A DNA stretch of 64,000 bases from an uncultured Ruegeria sp. (GCF_947504215.1 NZ_CANNGO010000010.1:62001-126000), one strand, 5' to 3'. Shown: positions 27,522-37,473, numbered from the stretch's first letter. Notes: generated by a model not told the origin, from the letters alone. Translations and numbers: made by a program.

Positions 27522-28016
27522 TTACCCATTATATGGGTCATCAACACCCATTTTGCCAAGTATCTTGACCTCAACCTCTTCCATCAGGGTGGCATCAGGG
27601 TCACGAATGTGATCATAGCCCAGCAAATGTAACGTCCCGTGAACGATCAAATGCGTCACGTGATCATCCATGGATTTACCCGCTTCTACTGCTTCGCGAC
27701 TGCAGGTATCGTAAGAGATCGCAATGTCTCCGAGCGCAATCTCCCCCGTGAAATCTGGCTGGGGATGCAGCGGTTTGTGCCCGGGCACGTCGGCGGCAAG
27801 ATCTTCGGCAGGCCAGCTGAGTACATTGGTCGCGGTTTGTTTTTCGCGAAATTCGGCATTCAGCTCGGCAATGCGCGCGTCGTCGCAGCCCAGTACACTG
27901 ACCTCGCAGATATCTGGGTCCAATTCACAATACAGCAAAACTGCGGACACAGCTTGCAGAGAAAGGGATTCCAATCCGTGCCAGCGTTCATCCTCGATGG
28001 TCAGTTCCAAGTTCAT
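27522..28016 (-). CDS. ybeY: Endoribonuclease / rRNA maturation factor YbeY
   Basis: Zinc-dependent RNase needed for 16S rRNA 3'-end maturation and ribosome quality control. The metal motif [11 protein letters not shown] near the C-terminus gives the three His ligands. The 164-residue form starting [12 protein letters not shown] is preferred; a GTG 21 bases upstream is in frame but has no better ribosome site. It is between phoH and corC, the usual order. Confidence 0.94.
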   Translation of the reverse strand: MNLELTIEDERWHGLESLSLQAVSAVLLYCELDPDICEVSVLGCDDARIAELNAEFREKQTATNVLSWPAEDLAADVPGHKPLHPQPDFTGEIALGDIAISYDTCSREAVEAGKSMDDHVTHLIVHGTLHLLGYDHIRDPDATLMEEVEVKILGKMGVDDPYNG

Positions 28017-28053
28017 ATTGCCGTTCCAACGCCCCACATACGGGGATCAGAAA

Positions 28054-29076
28054 TCAACTTGTCTCACGGCCCGCGTCGGCCTCATACGCCTCGATGATGG
28101 CTGCCACAAGCGGGTGGCGCACCACATCCTTAGACGTGAAGTAGTTGAAACTGACATTGGGAATGGTCTTCAACAGCCGTTCCGCATCCTTGAGACCCGA
28201 CTGCACACCTCGCGGCAGATCGACCTGAGAGCGGTCCCCTGTGATCACCATCCGGCTGCCTTCACCCAAACGGGTCAGGAACATCTTCATCTGCATGGTT
28301 GTGGCGTTCTGCGCCTCATCCAACACCACAAACGCATTGGCCAGCGTTCGGCCACGCATAAAGGCCAGCGGCGCAATTTCGATTCGCTTTTCTTCAATCA
28401 GCTTGGCCAGCTGTTTGCCGGGCAGAAAGTCGTTCAGCGCATCATAAAGCGGCTGCATGTACGGATCGACCTTGTCCTTCATGTCACCTGGCAGATATCC
28501 CAGCTTTTCACCGGCCTCGACCGCAGGACGGCTTAGGATGATCCGGTCCACATGCCCACCGATGAACATCGAAACACCAGCGGCAACAGCGAGGTACGTC
28601 TTACCGGTGCCGGCAGGGCCAATGCCAAAGGCAAGCTCGTTATTGAACAGCGATTGGACATAGACTTTCTGCGCATCCGTCCGCGGTTCCACAAGCTTCT
28701 TGCGTGTCTTGATCTCAACTGTACCGCCCTTGAACATCTCAAGCTGGTCGCCGTCGCGACTGCCGGTTCCCTGTTCGGACCCGCCCATGCGAAGTTCTCG
28801 ATCAACATCCGCAGCTTCCACGTCGCGGCCGCCTTCCAATCTGGCATAGAGCGATTGCAGTACTTCGATCGCGTGTTTCTGGGCCTCCTCGTCGCCCATC
28901 ACTGCAAGCTGATTGCCGCGGCGAATAATCTGAACAGATAGCTTCTGTTCAATATCGGCCAGATTGCGGTCGTATTCACCGCATAGGTCAATCAACAATC
29001 GGTTGTCTGGAAATTCAACAAACGCCTCGCGCTGGGGCATTTCATCCTGCGGTGGGGTAAGGGCACCGATGGCCAA
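28054..29076 (-). CDS. phoH: PhoH-family P-loop ATPase
   Basis: The 340-residue protein has an N-terminal KH-like part (about 20-90), then the PhoH ATPase core with Walker A GPAGTGKTYLAV (about residue 152) and Walker B FVVLDEAQNATTMQMKMFLT, plus the TGDRSQVDLP segment. It is linked to YbeY in RNA metabolism by constant gene neighbourhood. The start codon is TTG: CAGGAG lies 6 bases before it and no ATG/GTG gives a better fit. Confidence 0.93.
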   Translation of the reverse strand: MAIGALTPPQDEMPQREAFVEFPDNRLLIDLCGEYDRNLADIEQKLSVQIIRRGNQLAVMGDEEAQKHAIEVLQSLYARLEGGRDVEAADVDRELRMGGSEQGTGSRDGDQLEMFKGGTVEIKTRKKLVEPRTDAQKVYVQSLFNNELAFGIGPAGTGKTYLAVAAGVSMFIGGHVDRIILSRPAVEAGEKLGYLPGDMKDKVDPYMQPLYDALNDFLPGKQLAKLIEEKRIEIAPLAFMRGRTLANAFVVLDEAQNATTMQMKMFLTRLGEGSRMVITGDRSQVDLPRGVQSGLKDAERLLKTIPNVSFNYFTSKDVVRHPLVAAIIEAYEADAGRETS

Positions 29077-29199
29077 TCCGTTCTCCTGTCTTGGCGGTTC
29101 ACCTCAAGCGTAGACAACAATTCTTGGTGGGCGCAAGCCACAGAATCAAAAATAACTGAGCCAATGACAAAACCGCCGACCCGTTGCTGGCGAATGAGG

Positions 29200-29964
29200 C
29201 TAGAAAGCGTAGTTCAAACCAAATCGCAGCCCGCGATAGCTGGGTGTCGATTTGGTCGAAAAATTCGAGTTGAACTGGACATCTTTCGATTGGAACTGCA
29301 CGTATTCGTACTCGCCAGTAATCGACCAATTGTCGCTTAGCTTGTGTTCTGCCCCGATGCTGGCTGAAAAGCCGCCTCTGCGATCAGAATCTTCAAACGC
29401 CTGACGCGACGACCCGGATGTGATGCTGCTTGTCGTTTCAATGTCGCCCCACACATAGCCCAAGCTGACAAAGTAAAGGACACTGCCCTTGCGATTCGTC
29501 AGACCGTTTTTGATCCGCAACGACAATATGTCCGAGATTGCGCTACTGCCCTGAACCGTATCTCCTCCAATCTGATTGGTGACGTTGTCATCGAGAGTGC
29601 CAAAATCATACCCGACTTCGAAGCCATAAACGTAGTCGCGGCCAATGCTGGTAGGCAGAACGCCCCTCCAACCACCCCGAATCCCACCGTAGGATCCGGT
29701 CAAATCCAGTTCCCCGATTTCAAACACGCCAGCAGGTGCCCTAAGGCCAAAGCGGTCATCGCCGCCTGAGCCGTACCCACCACTTAGACCAAGATAAAAC
29801 GCACTGACGTCACTGCCAAAACGCTTGGGGCTTCCGACGTCCGGATCAGACAAATTCCCAGTAAGGTCACCGGCAAAGGTCGCGCTGGCAAAAAGTGTAA
29901 CCACCGACGCGACCGGCAAAGCTTGCCGGACGCTCGGACTAACGAAGCTCTTAAGAACTGTCAC
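29200..29964 (-). CDS. Outer-membrane beta-barrel protein (OmpA-like/porin family)
   Basis: A 254-residue secreted protein. A signal peptide (about 1-31, ASVVTLFASATFA then GD) is followed by alternating strands rich in Gly and aromatic residues: FYLGLSGGYG, YVYGFEVGYDFG, LYFVSLGYVWGD, GGFSASIGAEHKLSDNWSIT, and the end GLRFGLNYAF with a C-terminal Phe, the outer-membrane assembly signal. It fits an eight-stranded barrel. No ligand or enzyme function is visible. It is monocistronic by its gaps on both sides. Confidence 0.8.
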   Translation of the reverse strand: MTVLKSFVSPSVRQALPVASVVTLFASATFAGDLTGNLSDPDVGSPKRFGSDVSAFYLGLSGGYGSGGDDRFGLRAPAGVFEIGELDLTGSYGGIRGGWRGVLPTSIGRDYVYGFEVGYDFGTLDDNVTNQIGGDTVQGSSAISDILSLRIKNGLTNRKGSVLYFVSLGYVWGDIETTSSITSGSSRQAFEDSDRRGGFSASIGAEHKLSDNWSITGEYEYVQFQSKDVQFNSNFSTKSTPSYRGLRFGLNYAF

Positions 29965-30144
29965 TCGTACCCTCCATGGCTCCGACCCGGTTCGCGGGTC
30001 GGCGCAATATGATTTTACTGGGCATCCAATTGGTCACCTAGAAAAACCTGGCTTCCCTCGGAACATAGATCCAAGCAATAAATCAAGGGTAAATTTTGGA
30101 AACAACCACCGGTAATGGAATCTGAACAGCGGATAGTTTCCGAG

Positions 30145-31464
30145 TTACAGCAACGCGCCTGCCAGAGAATTGGTGCCAGATTCGGTGATCCGAACCTCGC
30201 GCAAGTCACCGATGGAAATCTCGGGCGCAACAACGTGAACCGAATGAAGGTATTCGGATTTCCCGACCATCTGTCCGGGCAGTCGACCCGGCTTTTCAAA
30301 CAGAACACGAACAGTTCGACCCACCATTGAATCCTGTATTTCCCTTTGGTGGCGTGTGATTAAGGTCTGAAGGCGTTGCAGCCGATCATCCGCTGCCTGC
30401 GGGTCGACCTGAGCCCTTTCTGCCGCCGGGGTTCCGGGGCGCGTCGAATACTTGAACGAATACGCGTAGCCGTATTTGACCTCTTCCACGAGATCCATTG
30501 TGGCCTGGAAATCTTCTTCGGTCTCTTCCGGGAACCCAACAATAAAGTCGCCAGACATGACAATATCGGGCCGCGCGGCGCGAATCCGTTCAATCAAGCG
30601 TAAATAGCTGTCAGAGGTATGGCTGCGGTTCATACGTTTCAGAATCTTGTCCGAGCCCGACTGAACCGGCAGATGCAGGTACGGCATCAACTTGTCACAA
30701 GTGCCGTGCGCTTCGATCAGATCATCCGCCATGTCGTTAGGATGCGACGTTGTAAACCGAATACGCTCCAACCCGTCGACCTTGTTCAATTCCCAGATCA
30801 GCCCGGCCAGTGTCATTTCGCCTTTGGGCCCAGCCCCATGATAGGCGTTAACGTTTTGCCCAAGCAGCGTGATCTCGCGCACACCGCGTTCAACAAGATC
30901 CCGCGCCTCACGCAGAATGCGATCAGCTGGCCGGCTCACCTCGGATCCGCGTGTGTAAGGCACCACGCAGAAGGCACAAAACTTATCGCAACCTTCCTGT
31001 ACAGTCAAAAATGCTGTTGGCCCGCGCTTGGCTTTGGGGCGGTTTTTCAGCTTCTCAAACTTGTCTTCTTCGGGGAAATCAGTGTCCAGCGCCTTTTCAC
31101 CCGCACGTGTCTTGGCCTCCATCTCGGGCAGGCGGTGATAGCTTTGAGGGCCGACCACCAAATCAACCAGAGGCTGACGGCGCATAATTTCCTGGCCTTC
31201 GGCCTGTGCAACACAGCCTGCAACCCCGATTTTCAGATCGGGTTTTTCGGCCTTCAAGCCTTTGAACCGGCCCAGTTCCGAGTAGACCTTCTCGGCCGCC
31301 TTTTCCCGGATGTGGCAGGTATTTAGCAGGATCATATCCGCGTCATCGGCGCTTTTGGTTTCGACATATCCCTGACCGCCCAGCGCTTCGGCCATGCGTT
31401 CGCTGTCATAGACATTCATCTGACAACCGTAGGTCTTGATAAACAGCTTTTTCGGTTCGGACAT
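30145..31464 (-). CDS. miaB: tRNA-2-methylthio-N6-dimethylallyladenosine synthase
   Basis: Radical-SAM methylthiotransferase that modifies A37 of tRNAs reading UNN codons. The 439-residue protein has the N-terminal 4Fe-4S domain ([31 protein letters not shown]), the radical-SAM CxxxCxxC in [18 protein letters not shown], and a C-terminal TRAM domain (about 375-437). The start [17 protein letters not shown] is chosen; the frame is open for 24 codons upstream. Confidence 0.96.
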   Translation of the reverse strand: MSEPKKLFIKTYGCQMNVYDSERMAEALGGQGYVETKSADDADMILLNTCHIREKAAEKVYSELGRFKGLKAEKPDLKIGVAGCVAQAEGQEIMRRQPLVDLVVGPQSYHRLPEMEAKTRAGEKALDTDFPEEDKFEKLKNRPKAKRGPTAFLTVQEGCDKFCAFCVVPYTRGSEVSRPADRILREARDLVERGVREITLLGQNVNAYHGAGPKGEMTLAGLIWELNKVDGLERIRFTTSHPNDMADDLIEAHGTCDKLMPYLHLPVQSGSDKILKRMNRSHTSDSYLRLIERIRAARPDIVMSGDFIVGFPEETEEDFQATMDLVEEVKYGYAYSFKYSTRPGTPAAERAQVDPQAADDRLQRLQTLITRHQREIQDSMVGRTVRVLFEKPGRLPGQMVGKSEYLHSVHVVAPEISIGDLREVRITESGTNSLAGALL

Positions 31465-31586
31465 GGATCGGGCCTTTGCAGTCGCTGGATCGGCGTCATC
31501 TATATGCTTCGAACGCCGCTTGCAATGCAGGCGCAATTACCCGAATTTGGCGGGACTTTCCAGCAAGGCGCAAATGAAAAACGGCG

Positions 31587-32450
31587 ATGCAATACGAAAC
31601 CCCCGATCACTTTCTGAGAACACGCCAAGCCGCGTTGGCAAAAGGTCCCATCGCAATGGTTTTTGCCGAAGATGAGACGGAACTGGACGGGACCTTGCGT
31701 CATCATTTGAACCTGGGCTTCAAGTCTCTGATCGCGTTTATGCCCGCCGAATTCCAACTTGATGACAAACTGGCTGAACGCATCCATCGCGTGACGATGA
31801 AATGCGCGCCGCGATCCGTTGTGTTCGAGACGATCAATCGGATCATCCAAGCGGCCCCCGGCATCTGGATGTATTACTGCTATAATGCCGAGTATCTGTT
31901 TTTTCCCTTTTGCGAAACACGCAGCATTGGAGAAATGCTGACATTCCACAGCGAAGAACGCCGCAATGCCATGCTTAGCCACATCGTCGACCTCTACGCA
32001 GATGACCTGAACAGCTTTCCCAATGGTGTGGCACCCGATCAGGCGATGTTCGACAGCACCGGTTATTATGCCCACGCGCGCCATGATCCGACCGGGCAGC
32101 GGCTGGATAGACAGCTGGATATGTCGGGTGGCCTGCGCTGGCGGTTCGAGGATCACATCCCTTACGAACGGCGGCGCATCGACCGGATTGCTTTGTTCAA
32201 GGCCCGTAAGGGTCTGGAAATACTGCAGGACCACACCTTTAACGAACCGGAATATAACACCTATTCCTGCCCCTGGCATCACAACATGACGTCAGCTATT
32301 TGTTCGTTTAGGGCTGCAAAGGCTCTCAAAAGCAACGCCGGGTCCACATTCGACATTCCCAGTTTTCGCTGGCGAAACTCCGTCCCGTTCCAGTGGAGCT
32401 CACGCCAGTTACTCGATTTAGGGCTGATCGAATCTGGGCAATGGTTCTGA
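31587..32450 (+). CDS. Conserved protein, possibly a glycosyltransferase
   Basis: A 287-residue soluble protein without signal peptide or membrane segment. It opens with a nucleotide-diphospho-sugar-transferase-like layout (LNLGFKSLIAFMPAEFQLDD) and carries a strongly conserved-looking middle: WMYYCYNAEYLFFPFCETRS, RNAMLSHIVDLYADDLNSFP and EYNTYSCPWHHN. I recall similar Rhodobacteraceae proteins called glycosyltransferase family 2, but no DxD motif can be placed with confidence. It ends 5 bases from the convergent PhyH gene. Confidence 0.5.
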   Translation: MQYETPDHFLRTRQAALAKGPIAMVFAEDETELDGTLRHHLNLGFKSLIAFMPAEFQLDDKLAERIHRVTMKCAPRSVVFETINRIIQAAPGIWMYYCYNAEYLFFPFCETRSIGEMLTFHSEERRNAMLSHIVDLYADDLNSFPNGVAPDQAMFDSTGYYAHARHDPTGQRLDRQLDMSGGLRWRFEDHIPYERRRIDRIALFKARKGLEILQDHTFNEPEYNTYSCPWHHNMTSAICSFRAAKALKSNAGSTFDIPSFRWRNSVPFQWSSRQLLDLGLIESGQWF

Positions 32451-32455
32451 CCCCC

Positions 32456-33253
32456 TTAACGCTTTAGTAGTATCGGGAACCAATCCTCGCGCAAGCGTTG
32501 CCCTGGAGTCATTTCATGTCCGGGAAACGGTGGTGATGTACGACCGGGGCGTTCGACATAGCGCGCATCATCGCCAACCAACCGCAGCGAAAACGCGCGG
32601 CGGCGGCTGTCTGACTGGTTGCCGCGTGCACCGTGCAAGGTTCTGTAGTTGAAAGCCACTGCATCGCCCGGCACCATTTCGAATTCGACGACTTTCATCC
32701 CTTCTGCATCTGGATCAGGGGCAGGAATGTACTGGCCTTCATCCGGGAAAAACCCTTCCTCTGAAACCCATCGCGTTGGTAGAACTTCTTTTTCCCATCG
32801 ATGCGACCCCGCCACACACCGCAGCGTCGCTTGTTTCACGCGGTCCAGCGGCGACCAGAAACTGACTGTCTGTTGACCTTCTACAAAGTAGTAGGGGCCG
32901 TCCTGATGCCAGGGTGTTGCCATCGACGTGCCCGGTTCTTTGACCAACACATGATCGTGAAACATTTGTACGCTTTGCGAATTCATCAGATCCGCTGCGA
33001 CCTCGGCCACTGCGGAGGTTTCTATCACCTCACGAAACTGCGGTATGCGCGTCCAATTGCAATAATCGTCAAAGAACCGACCAGACTCGCCTTGCTTTTT
33101 GTTCTCCGATGCATAGGGGCCGGGTTCGGCCATGTTTGCCGCAACGCCATCGCGCAATTGGTCCACGTGATCCGCAAACAACCCTTTGACCAAAACAACG
33201 CCATCAGTCTGATAGGTATCGATCATGGTTTGGGTAACAAGAGGGTGCGTCAT
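32456..33253 (-). CDS. Phytanoyl-CoA dioxygenase (PhyH) family Fe(II)/2-oxoglutarate oxygenase
   Basis: A 265-residue non-haem iron oxygenase. The iron ligands are visible as His-x-Asp in TPWHQDGPYYF and the distal His in YRTLHGARGNQ; the Arg that holds 2-oxoglutarate follows in RRRAFSLRLVGDD. PhyH proteins hydroxylate small carboxylic acids, betaines or phosphonates; this sub-type is unassigned. It is divergent from a LysR gene across an 86-base AT-rich gap, so that regulator probably controls it. Confidence 0.85.
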   Translation of the reverse strand: MTHPLVTQTMIDTYQTDGVVLVKGLFADHVDQLRDGVAANMAEPGPYASENKKQGESGRFFDDYCNWTRIPQFREVIETSAVAEVAADLMNSQSVQMFHDHVLVKEPGTSMATPWHQDGPYYFVEGQQTVSFWSPLDRVKQATLRCVAGSHRWEKEVLPTRWVSEEGFFPDEGQYIPAPDPDAEGMKVVEFEMVPGDAVAFNYRTLHGARGNQSDSRRRAFSLRLVGDDARYVERPGRTSPPFPGHEMTPGQRLREDWFPILLKR

Positions 33254-33294
33254 CTCGGGCTCCTTTCAATAGCCTTCTTGTTCTGCTCTGGAAC

Positions 33295-33333
33295 AATACT
33301 TCTATTCAAATCATATCTTTCAAATATAGTATT
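33295..33333. promoter_or_regulatory. Inverted repeat between phyH and its divergent LysR gene
   Basis: AATACT and AGTATT arms flank an AT-rich 27-base stretch with two TTCAAAT copies. It fills most of the shared promoter gap and ends 6 bases before the LysR ATG, fitting a LysR control region by position only. Confidence 0.35.
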
Positions 33334-33339
33334 AACTTC

Positions 33340-34263
33340 ATGTTATACATTTCTCTGCGCCAGTACGAATATGTATCTGCCATCGGGCGGCATGGCAGCC
33401 TGTCTGCCGCGGCCCTGACCCTGAATGTGTCGCAACCTGCCCTGTCGAATGCGCTGACGCGGGTCGAATCGCATCTGGGCTACCCTTTGTTCATTCGTCG
33501 GCGGGGGGCGGCCATGGCGTTGACGCCCCAAGGGCGGAAGTTCATCGAACAGGCCGAGGATGTACTGACACTGGCGGCACAGCTTGAATCGCCAAACCTC
33601 TCGACAAAGGGCGCGTCACATATTCGGTTGGGTATGTTCACGGATTTGGCGCCAGTTCATCTGGCACCGGCACTGCAAGAACTGCGCGCGGCTTTGCCGG
33701 ATGTCGCGGTGTCCTACAAGGTTGAACCGTTCGAACGATTGATGAGCGGGCTGATCGATGGCCAGATCGATATCGCAATCACCTATGACTTAAGCATGGA
33801 CGCAGGATTCGTAAGGCAAAAGCTGTTCGACAATCGACCTTTTGCACTGGTGTCACCCGACCATCAGTTGGCCAGCGCCAAGCAAACTACGCTGGCGGAC
33901 ATAGCCGGCTTTCCTTTGATCCTGTCGACCGAAGGTCTGTCAGCGCAGCACATATTGGGACTGTTTCGGCGCAACGGATTGCACCCAATGGTCGCTCATC
34001 GGGCTGCATCGCTGGATTTGCAGCGCAGCCTGGCCGCGCACGGTGAAGGAATCGGTATCAGCTATGCCAATCCGCCCGACAGTCACAGCTATGGTGACAA
34101 ACCGCTGGTCAGCTTACCAATCACCAATTCAGATGCGTCCGAGGCCGTTGTTCTGGCACATCACGGGACTGGGCCGATTGATGCGACTATCGAGACTGCC
34201 GAGAGGGTTTTGATCGAATGCCTGCGGGCGAAGCCGATCACTACTTCTTACGAAGTCGGATGA
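33340..34263 (+). CDS. LysR-family transcriptional regulator, divergent from the PhyH gene
   Basis: A 307-residue LysR regulator. The helix-turn-helix is at residues 1-60 (SLSAAALTLNVSQPALSNAL then TRVESHLGYPLF), with the effector domain from about 90 (HIRLGMFTDLAPVHLAPALQ) to the end. Likely controls the PhyH oxygenase across the shared promoter. Its last 23 bases overlap the end of irr, which runs the other way. Confidence 0.85.
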   Translation: MLYISLRQYEYVSAIGRHGSLSAAALTLNVSQPALSNALTRVESHLGYPLFIRRRGAAMALTPQGRKFIEQAEDVLTLAAQLESPNLSTKGASHIRLGMFTDLAPVHLAPALQELRAALPDVAVSYKVEPFERLMSGLIDGQIDIAITYDLSMDAGFVRQKLFDNRPFALVSPDHQLASAKQTTLADIAGFPLILSTEGLSAQHILGLFRRNGLHPMVAHRAASLDLQRSLAAHGEGIGISYANPPDSHSYGDKPLVSLPITNSDASEAVVLAHHGTGPIDATIETAERVLIECLRAKPITTSYEVG

Positions 34264-34657
34264 CCACATCGACAGATGCGATCTCAACCCCTTCGGGGGC
34301 TTCAGGCAAACGCTGAATAACCAGCTCTTCCGAAGGCGCGTCACTCAGGCGAGCTTCGTCTTCCCAGAAGAAATGCGGATGATCATGCGTGTTCGTATCA
34401 AAATAGCTTTTTGAGCCGTCCACCGTGATCTCTTGTAGCACGCCAGCATCGCAAAATGCGCGCAGCGTATTGTATACCGTTGCTAGCGACACAGCGTCGC
34501 CGTTTGTTTTTGCCGATTCAAACAGGCTTTCGGCTGTGACATGCCGATGGCGACCGTCACCCACCAACAGTTCGGCCAAAGCCACACGCTGACGCGTCGG
34601 GCGTAATCCGGCGTTTTCCAACCAGTTTGTCGCGATGTTCCGGCTCTGAGGTGTCAT
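34241..34657 (-). CDS. irr: Iron response regulator Irr (Fur family)
   Basis: Haem-sensing regulator that replaces Fur as the main iron regulator in many alphaproteobacteria. The 138-residue protein has the Fur-family winged helix (LRPTRQRVALAELL, SLATVYNTLRAFCDAGVLQE) and the Irr-typical metal/haem region THDHPHFFWEDEARL. The CxxC zinc sites of true Fur are absent, and no N-terminal haem regulatory Cys-Pro motif is seen, as in many Rhodobacteraceae Irr proteins. Start at ATG 34657. It is divergent from fabA. Confidence 0.9.
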   Translation of the reverse strand: MTPQSRNIATNWLENAGLRPTRQRVALAELLVGDGRHRHVTAESLFESAKTNGDAVSLATVYNTLRAFCDAGVLQEITVDGSKSYFDTNTHDHPHFFWEDEARLSDAPSEELVIQRLPEAPEGVEIASVDVVIRLRKK

Positions 34658-34686
34658 CAATCCGATACCTGTTTTTGCTGATACTA

Positions 34687-34724
34687 TATATAGGGTCGCT
34701 CAGTCGGTAATTTCAAATGAAATT
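34687..34724 (-). promoter_or_regulatory. Probable irr promoter with overlapping palindrome
   Basis: On the minus strand TTGAAA (-35, 34711-34716) and TATATA (-10, 34687-34692) are 18 bases apart. The -35 box lies inside the palindrome AATTTCAAATGAAATT (34709-34724). A regulator bound there would block irr and could also act on fabA. Autoregulation by Irr is inference. Confidence 0.5.
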
Positions 34725-34845
34725 CATTCGCAAAGAATGTTACCCGCAAAACATCATGTCACGCGCTGCACTTGCAGGACCTTGCATACGGGTGCTAGAC
34801 GAGGCCAGATGTAACGAACAGACCCCTGGCAGGAGAGGCGGCAGA

Positions 34846-35355
34846 ATGGCCCAATTCCCGAGCAGCTTTGACAAGGATGATCTGCTGAAATGCGCCCGTG
34901 GCGAGTTATTCGGCCCCGGCAACGCGCAGTTGCCTGCTCCGCCGATGCTGATGATGGACCGGATTACAGATGTTTCGGAAGATGGCGGTGCTCATGGCAA
35001 AGGTCATATTGTTGCGGAATTCGACATTACACCTGACCTTTGGTTTTTTGACTGTCACTTCCCTGGAAATCCGATCATGCCGGGCTGTCTGGGGCTGGAC
35101 GGTCTTTGGCAATTGACCGGCTTCAATCTGGGTTGGCGCGGCTGGCAGGGGCGCGGTATGGCGGTTGGCGTCGGCGAGGTGAAGCTGACCGGTATGGTGC
35201 GGCCTGATCGCAAGATGCTGACTTATAAGATAGACTTCAAAAAAGCGATCCAGACGCGTCGCCTGACCATGGGTGTGGCGGATGGTATCGTCGAAGCAGA
35301 CGGCGAAATGATTTACGACGTCAAAGACATGAAAGTCGTTCTGTCCGAAGCCTAA
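34846..35355 (+). CDS. fabA: 3-hydroxydecanoyl-ACP dehydratase/isomerase
   Basis: Introduces the double bond of anaerobic-type unsaturated fatty-acid synthesis. The 169-residue hot-dog protein has the catalytic His in [22 protein letters not shown], with the partner Asp in GLDGLWQ. The ATG at 34846 follows AGGAGAGG and starts [14 protein letters not shown]; 43 further open codons upstream are ignored. fabB follows after 33 bases. Confidence 0.96.
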   Translation: MAQFPSSFDKDDLLKCARGELFGPGNAQLPAPPMLMMDRITDVSEDGGAHGKGHIVAEFDITPDLWFFDCHFPGNPIMPGCLGLDGLWQLTGFNLGWRGWQGRGMAVGVGEVKLTGMVRPDRKMLTYKIDFKKAIQTRRLTMGVADGIVEADGEMIYDVKDMKVVLSEA

Positions 35356-35388
35356 GCGCCGGACTGGCCTGAAATAAGGAGCACGCAC

Positions 35389-36618
35389 ATGCGTCGAGTA
35401 GTTGTCACCGGTTTGGGGGTGGTTTCCTCTATCGGGAACAATGCCGAAGAAGTTCTGGCCTCTCTCAAGGCTGGCAAGTCTGGCATCGAGGCCAATGAGC
35501 AGATGGTCGAACATGGCTTTCGCAGCCAGATCGCCGGATCAATCAACATCGACGTGGCCGCACATGTGGACAAACGGACCCTGCGGTTCATGGGGCCAGG
35601 CGCGGCCTATGCTCATATCGCGATGACACAGGCAATCGCAGATGCGGGGCTCACCGAAGATCAGGTTTCAAACCCACGCGCCGGTCTTGTTGCGGGCTCT
35701 GGTGGACCTTCTACAAGCGCCATGCTTACCGCGCATCAGACCGTATTGAAAAACGGCGCCACCAAACGGATAGGTCCGTTTGCCGTTCCGAAATGCATGT
35801 GTTCAACGATTTCGGCCAATCTGGCGACTGCATTCAAGATCAAAGGGATCAACTACTCGATCACCTCGGCCTGCTCGACTTCGCTGCACTGTATGGGCAA
35901 TGCGGCCGAACAGATCATGATGGGCAAGCAAGACATCATGTTTGCGGGCGGCGGAGAAGAACTGGACTGGACTCTTTCCTGCCTGTTCGACGCGATGGGC
36001 GCGATGTCGTCCAAATACAACGACACACCCGAGAAAGCCTCACGCGCGTTCGATCGGGATCGCGACGGGTTCGTGATTTCGGGTGGCGGCGGTATCGTTG
36101 TTCTGGAAGAACTGGAACACGCACTGGCACGTGGTGCTGATATCTACGCCGAAGTAACCGGCTTTGCGGCAACATCCGATGGTCACGACATGGTCGCCCC
36201 CTCCGGTGAAGGTGGCGAGCGGGCGATGCGCCTGGCGCTGTCGACCGTGCCAGAGGGCCGCAAGGTTGACTACATCAACGCCCACGGCACCTCGACCCCG
36301 GTCGGCGATGTGGGTGAGGTTGAGGCTGTTCGCCGTATCTTTGGCGAAGGCAGTGTGCCTCCGATTTCATCAACCAAATCGATGACAGGTCACGCTCAGG
36401 GCGCGGCCGGTGCGCTCGAGGCAATCTTCTGTCTGCTGATGCTGCGCCATGACTTTATTACTCCGTCGATCAATGTCGACACACTTGCCGAAGGCATCCT
36501 GCCCGGTGAAATTGCAACTCAAGTAGTTGAAAACGCAGGCTTGGATAGCGTGATGACCAACAGCTTCGGCTTTGGCGGCACGAACGGTTCCATGGTTCTG
36601 TCAAAGTATAACGGGTGA
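35389..36618 (+). CDS. fabB: 3-oxoacyl-ACP synthase I
   Basis: Elongates cis-3-decenoyl-ACP and so commits chains to unsaturated fatty acids. The 409-residue thiolase-fold enzyme has the active-site Cys in SITSACSTSLHCMG, the first catalytic His in NAHGTSTPVGD and the second in KSMTGHAQGAAGA, and the C-terminal NSFGFGGTNGS. AAGGAG precedes the ATG. The gene ends 5 bases before the fabI ATG. Confidence 0.96.
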   Translation: MRRVVVTGLGVVSSIGNNAEEVLASLKAGKSGIEANEQMVEHGFRSQIAGSINIDVAAHVDKRTLRFMGPGAAYAHIAMTQAIADAGLTEDQVSNPRAGLVAGSGGPSTSAMLTAHQTVLKNGATKRIGPFAVPKCMCSTISANLATAFKIKGINYSITSACSTSLHCMGNAAEQIMMGKQDIMFAGGGEELDWTLSCLFDAMGAMSSKYNDTPEKASRAFDRDRDGFVISGGGGIVVLEELEHALARGADIYAEVTGFAATSDGHDMVAPSGEGGERAMRLALSTVPEGRKVDYINAHGTSTPVGDVGEVEAVRRIFGEGSVPPISSTKSMTGHAQGAAGALEAIFCLLMLRHDFITPSINVDTLAEGILPGEIATQVVENAGLDSVMTNSFGFGGTNGSMVLSKYNG

Positions 36619-36623
36619 ATGTG

Positions 36624-37415
36624 ATGTCGGAAGTTCTCAAGGGTAAACGCGGCCTGATCATGGGCGTGGCAAATGACCGCTCGATTGCGTGGGGTATTGC
36701 CAAGGCCATGCACGAGGCTGGCGCCGAGCTGGCATTCACCTATCAGGGCGAGGCATTCGGCAAGCGGTTGGAACCGCTGGCCCAAAGTCTCGGCAGTGAC
36801 TTCATGGTCGATGCGGATGTAACTGACGATGCGTCGCTAGACCGCGCGTTTGAACAGTTGGGCGCGCGGTGGCCAACGATTGATTTCGTTGTGCATGCGA
36901 TTGCCTATTCAGACAAATCCGAACTTGCGGGTCGCTTCTTGAACACCACCCGCGCAAATTTCAAACATTCAATGGATGTTTCGGCCTATTCCTTCATCGA
37001 GGTCGCGCGCCGCGCCCATCCGATGATGGCTGAAAATGGCGGAACGCTTTTAACCCTGACCTATCAAGGATCAAACCGGGTTGTGCCGAACTACAACGTT
37101 ATGGGCGTGGCTAAGGCTGCGCTTGAATCGGCGACCCGCTACCTTGCAAATGATCTCGGTCCTGACGGCATTCGCGTCAACGCGATTTCGCCGGGACCGA
37201 TGAAAACCCTTGCCGGGGCGGCAATCGGTGGCGCGCGTAGAACGTACAAGTTCTGCGACCAGAACGCTCCGATGCGAGCCAATGCAACGCTTGAAGCTGT
37301 TGGCGGGACCGCCGTTTATCTCACGTCAGACGCTGGTGCATGCACATCCGGTGAAATTATCCGCGTTGATGGCGGGTTCCATGTGCTCGGTATGCCACAA
37401 CCTGATTTCATGTGA
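36624..37415 (+). CDS. fabI: Enoyl-ACP reductase (NADH)
   Basis: Last reduction step of each fatty-acid elongation round. The 263-residue short-chain dehydrogenase has the modified nucleotide loop GVANDRSIAWGIAKA, the Tyr-x6-Lys active site in PNYNVMGVAKAALES, and RVNAISPGPMKTLAG. ATG at 36624 (MSEVLKGKRG) is preferred over a GTG nine bases earlier that would overlap fabB. It is the third gene of the fabA-B-I operon. Confidence 0.95.
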   Translation: MSEVLKGKRGLIMGVANDRSIAWGIAKAMHEAGAELAFTYQGEAFGKRLEPLAQSLGSDFMVDADVTDDASLDRAFEQLGARWPTIDFVVHAIAYSDKSELAGRFLNTTRANFKHSMDVSAYSFIEVARRAHPMMAENGGTLLTLTYQGSNRVVPNYNVMGVAKAALESATRYLANDLGPDGIRVNAISPGPMKTLAGAAIGGARRTYKFCDQNAPMRANATLEAVGGTAVYLTSDAGACTSGEIIRVDGGFHVLGMPQPDFM

Positions 37416-37473
37416 CGATAAATTTCCCTGCCGCTGCCAAGATTTAACCATCTTTCAGCGGCAGGATTTCGGT

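Noticed and set aside
31500-32282. 260-codon open frame on the minus strand
   Set aside because: Antisense to the glycosyltransferase-like gene, whose protein has conserved-looking aromatic motifs.
34717-34845. 43 extra codons upstream of fabA
   Set aside because: FabA begins [12 protein letters not shown] after a strong AGGAGAGG; the upstream part overlaps the irr control region.
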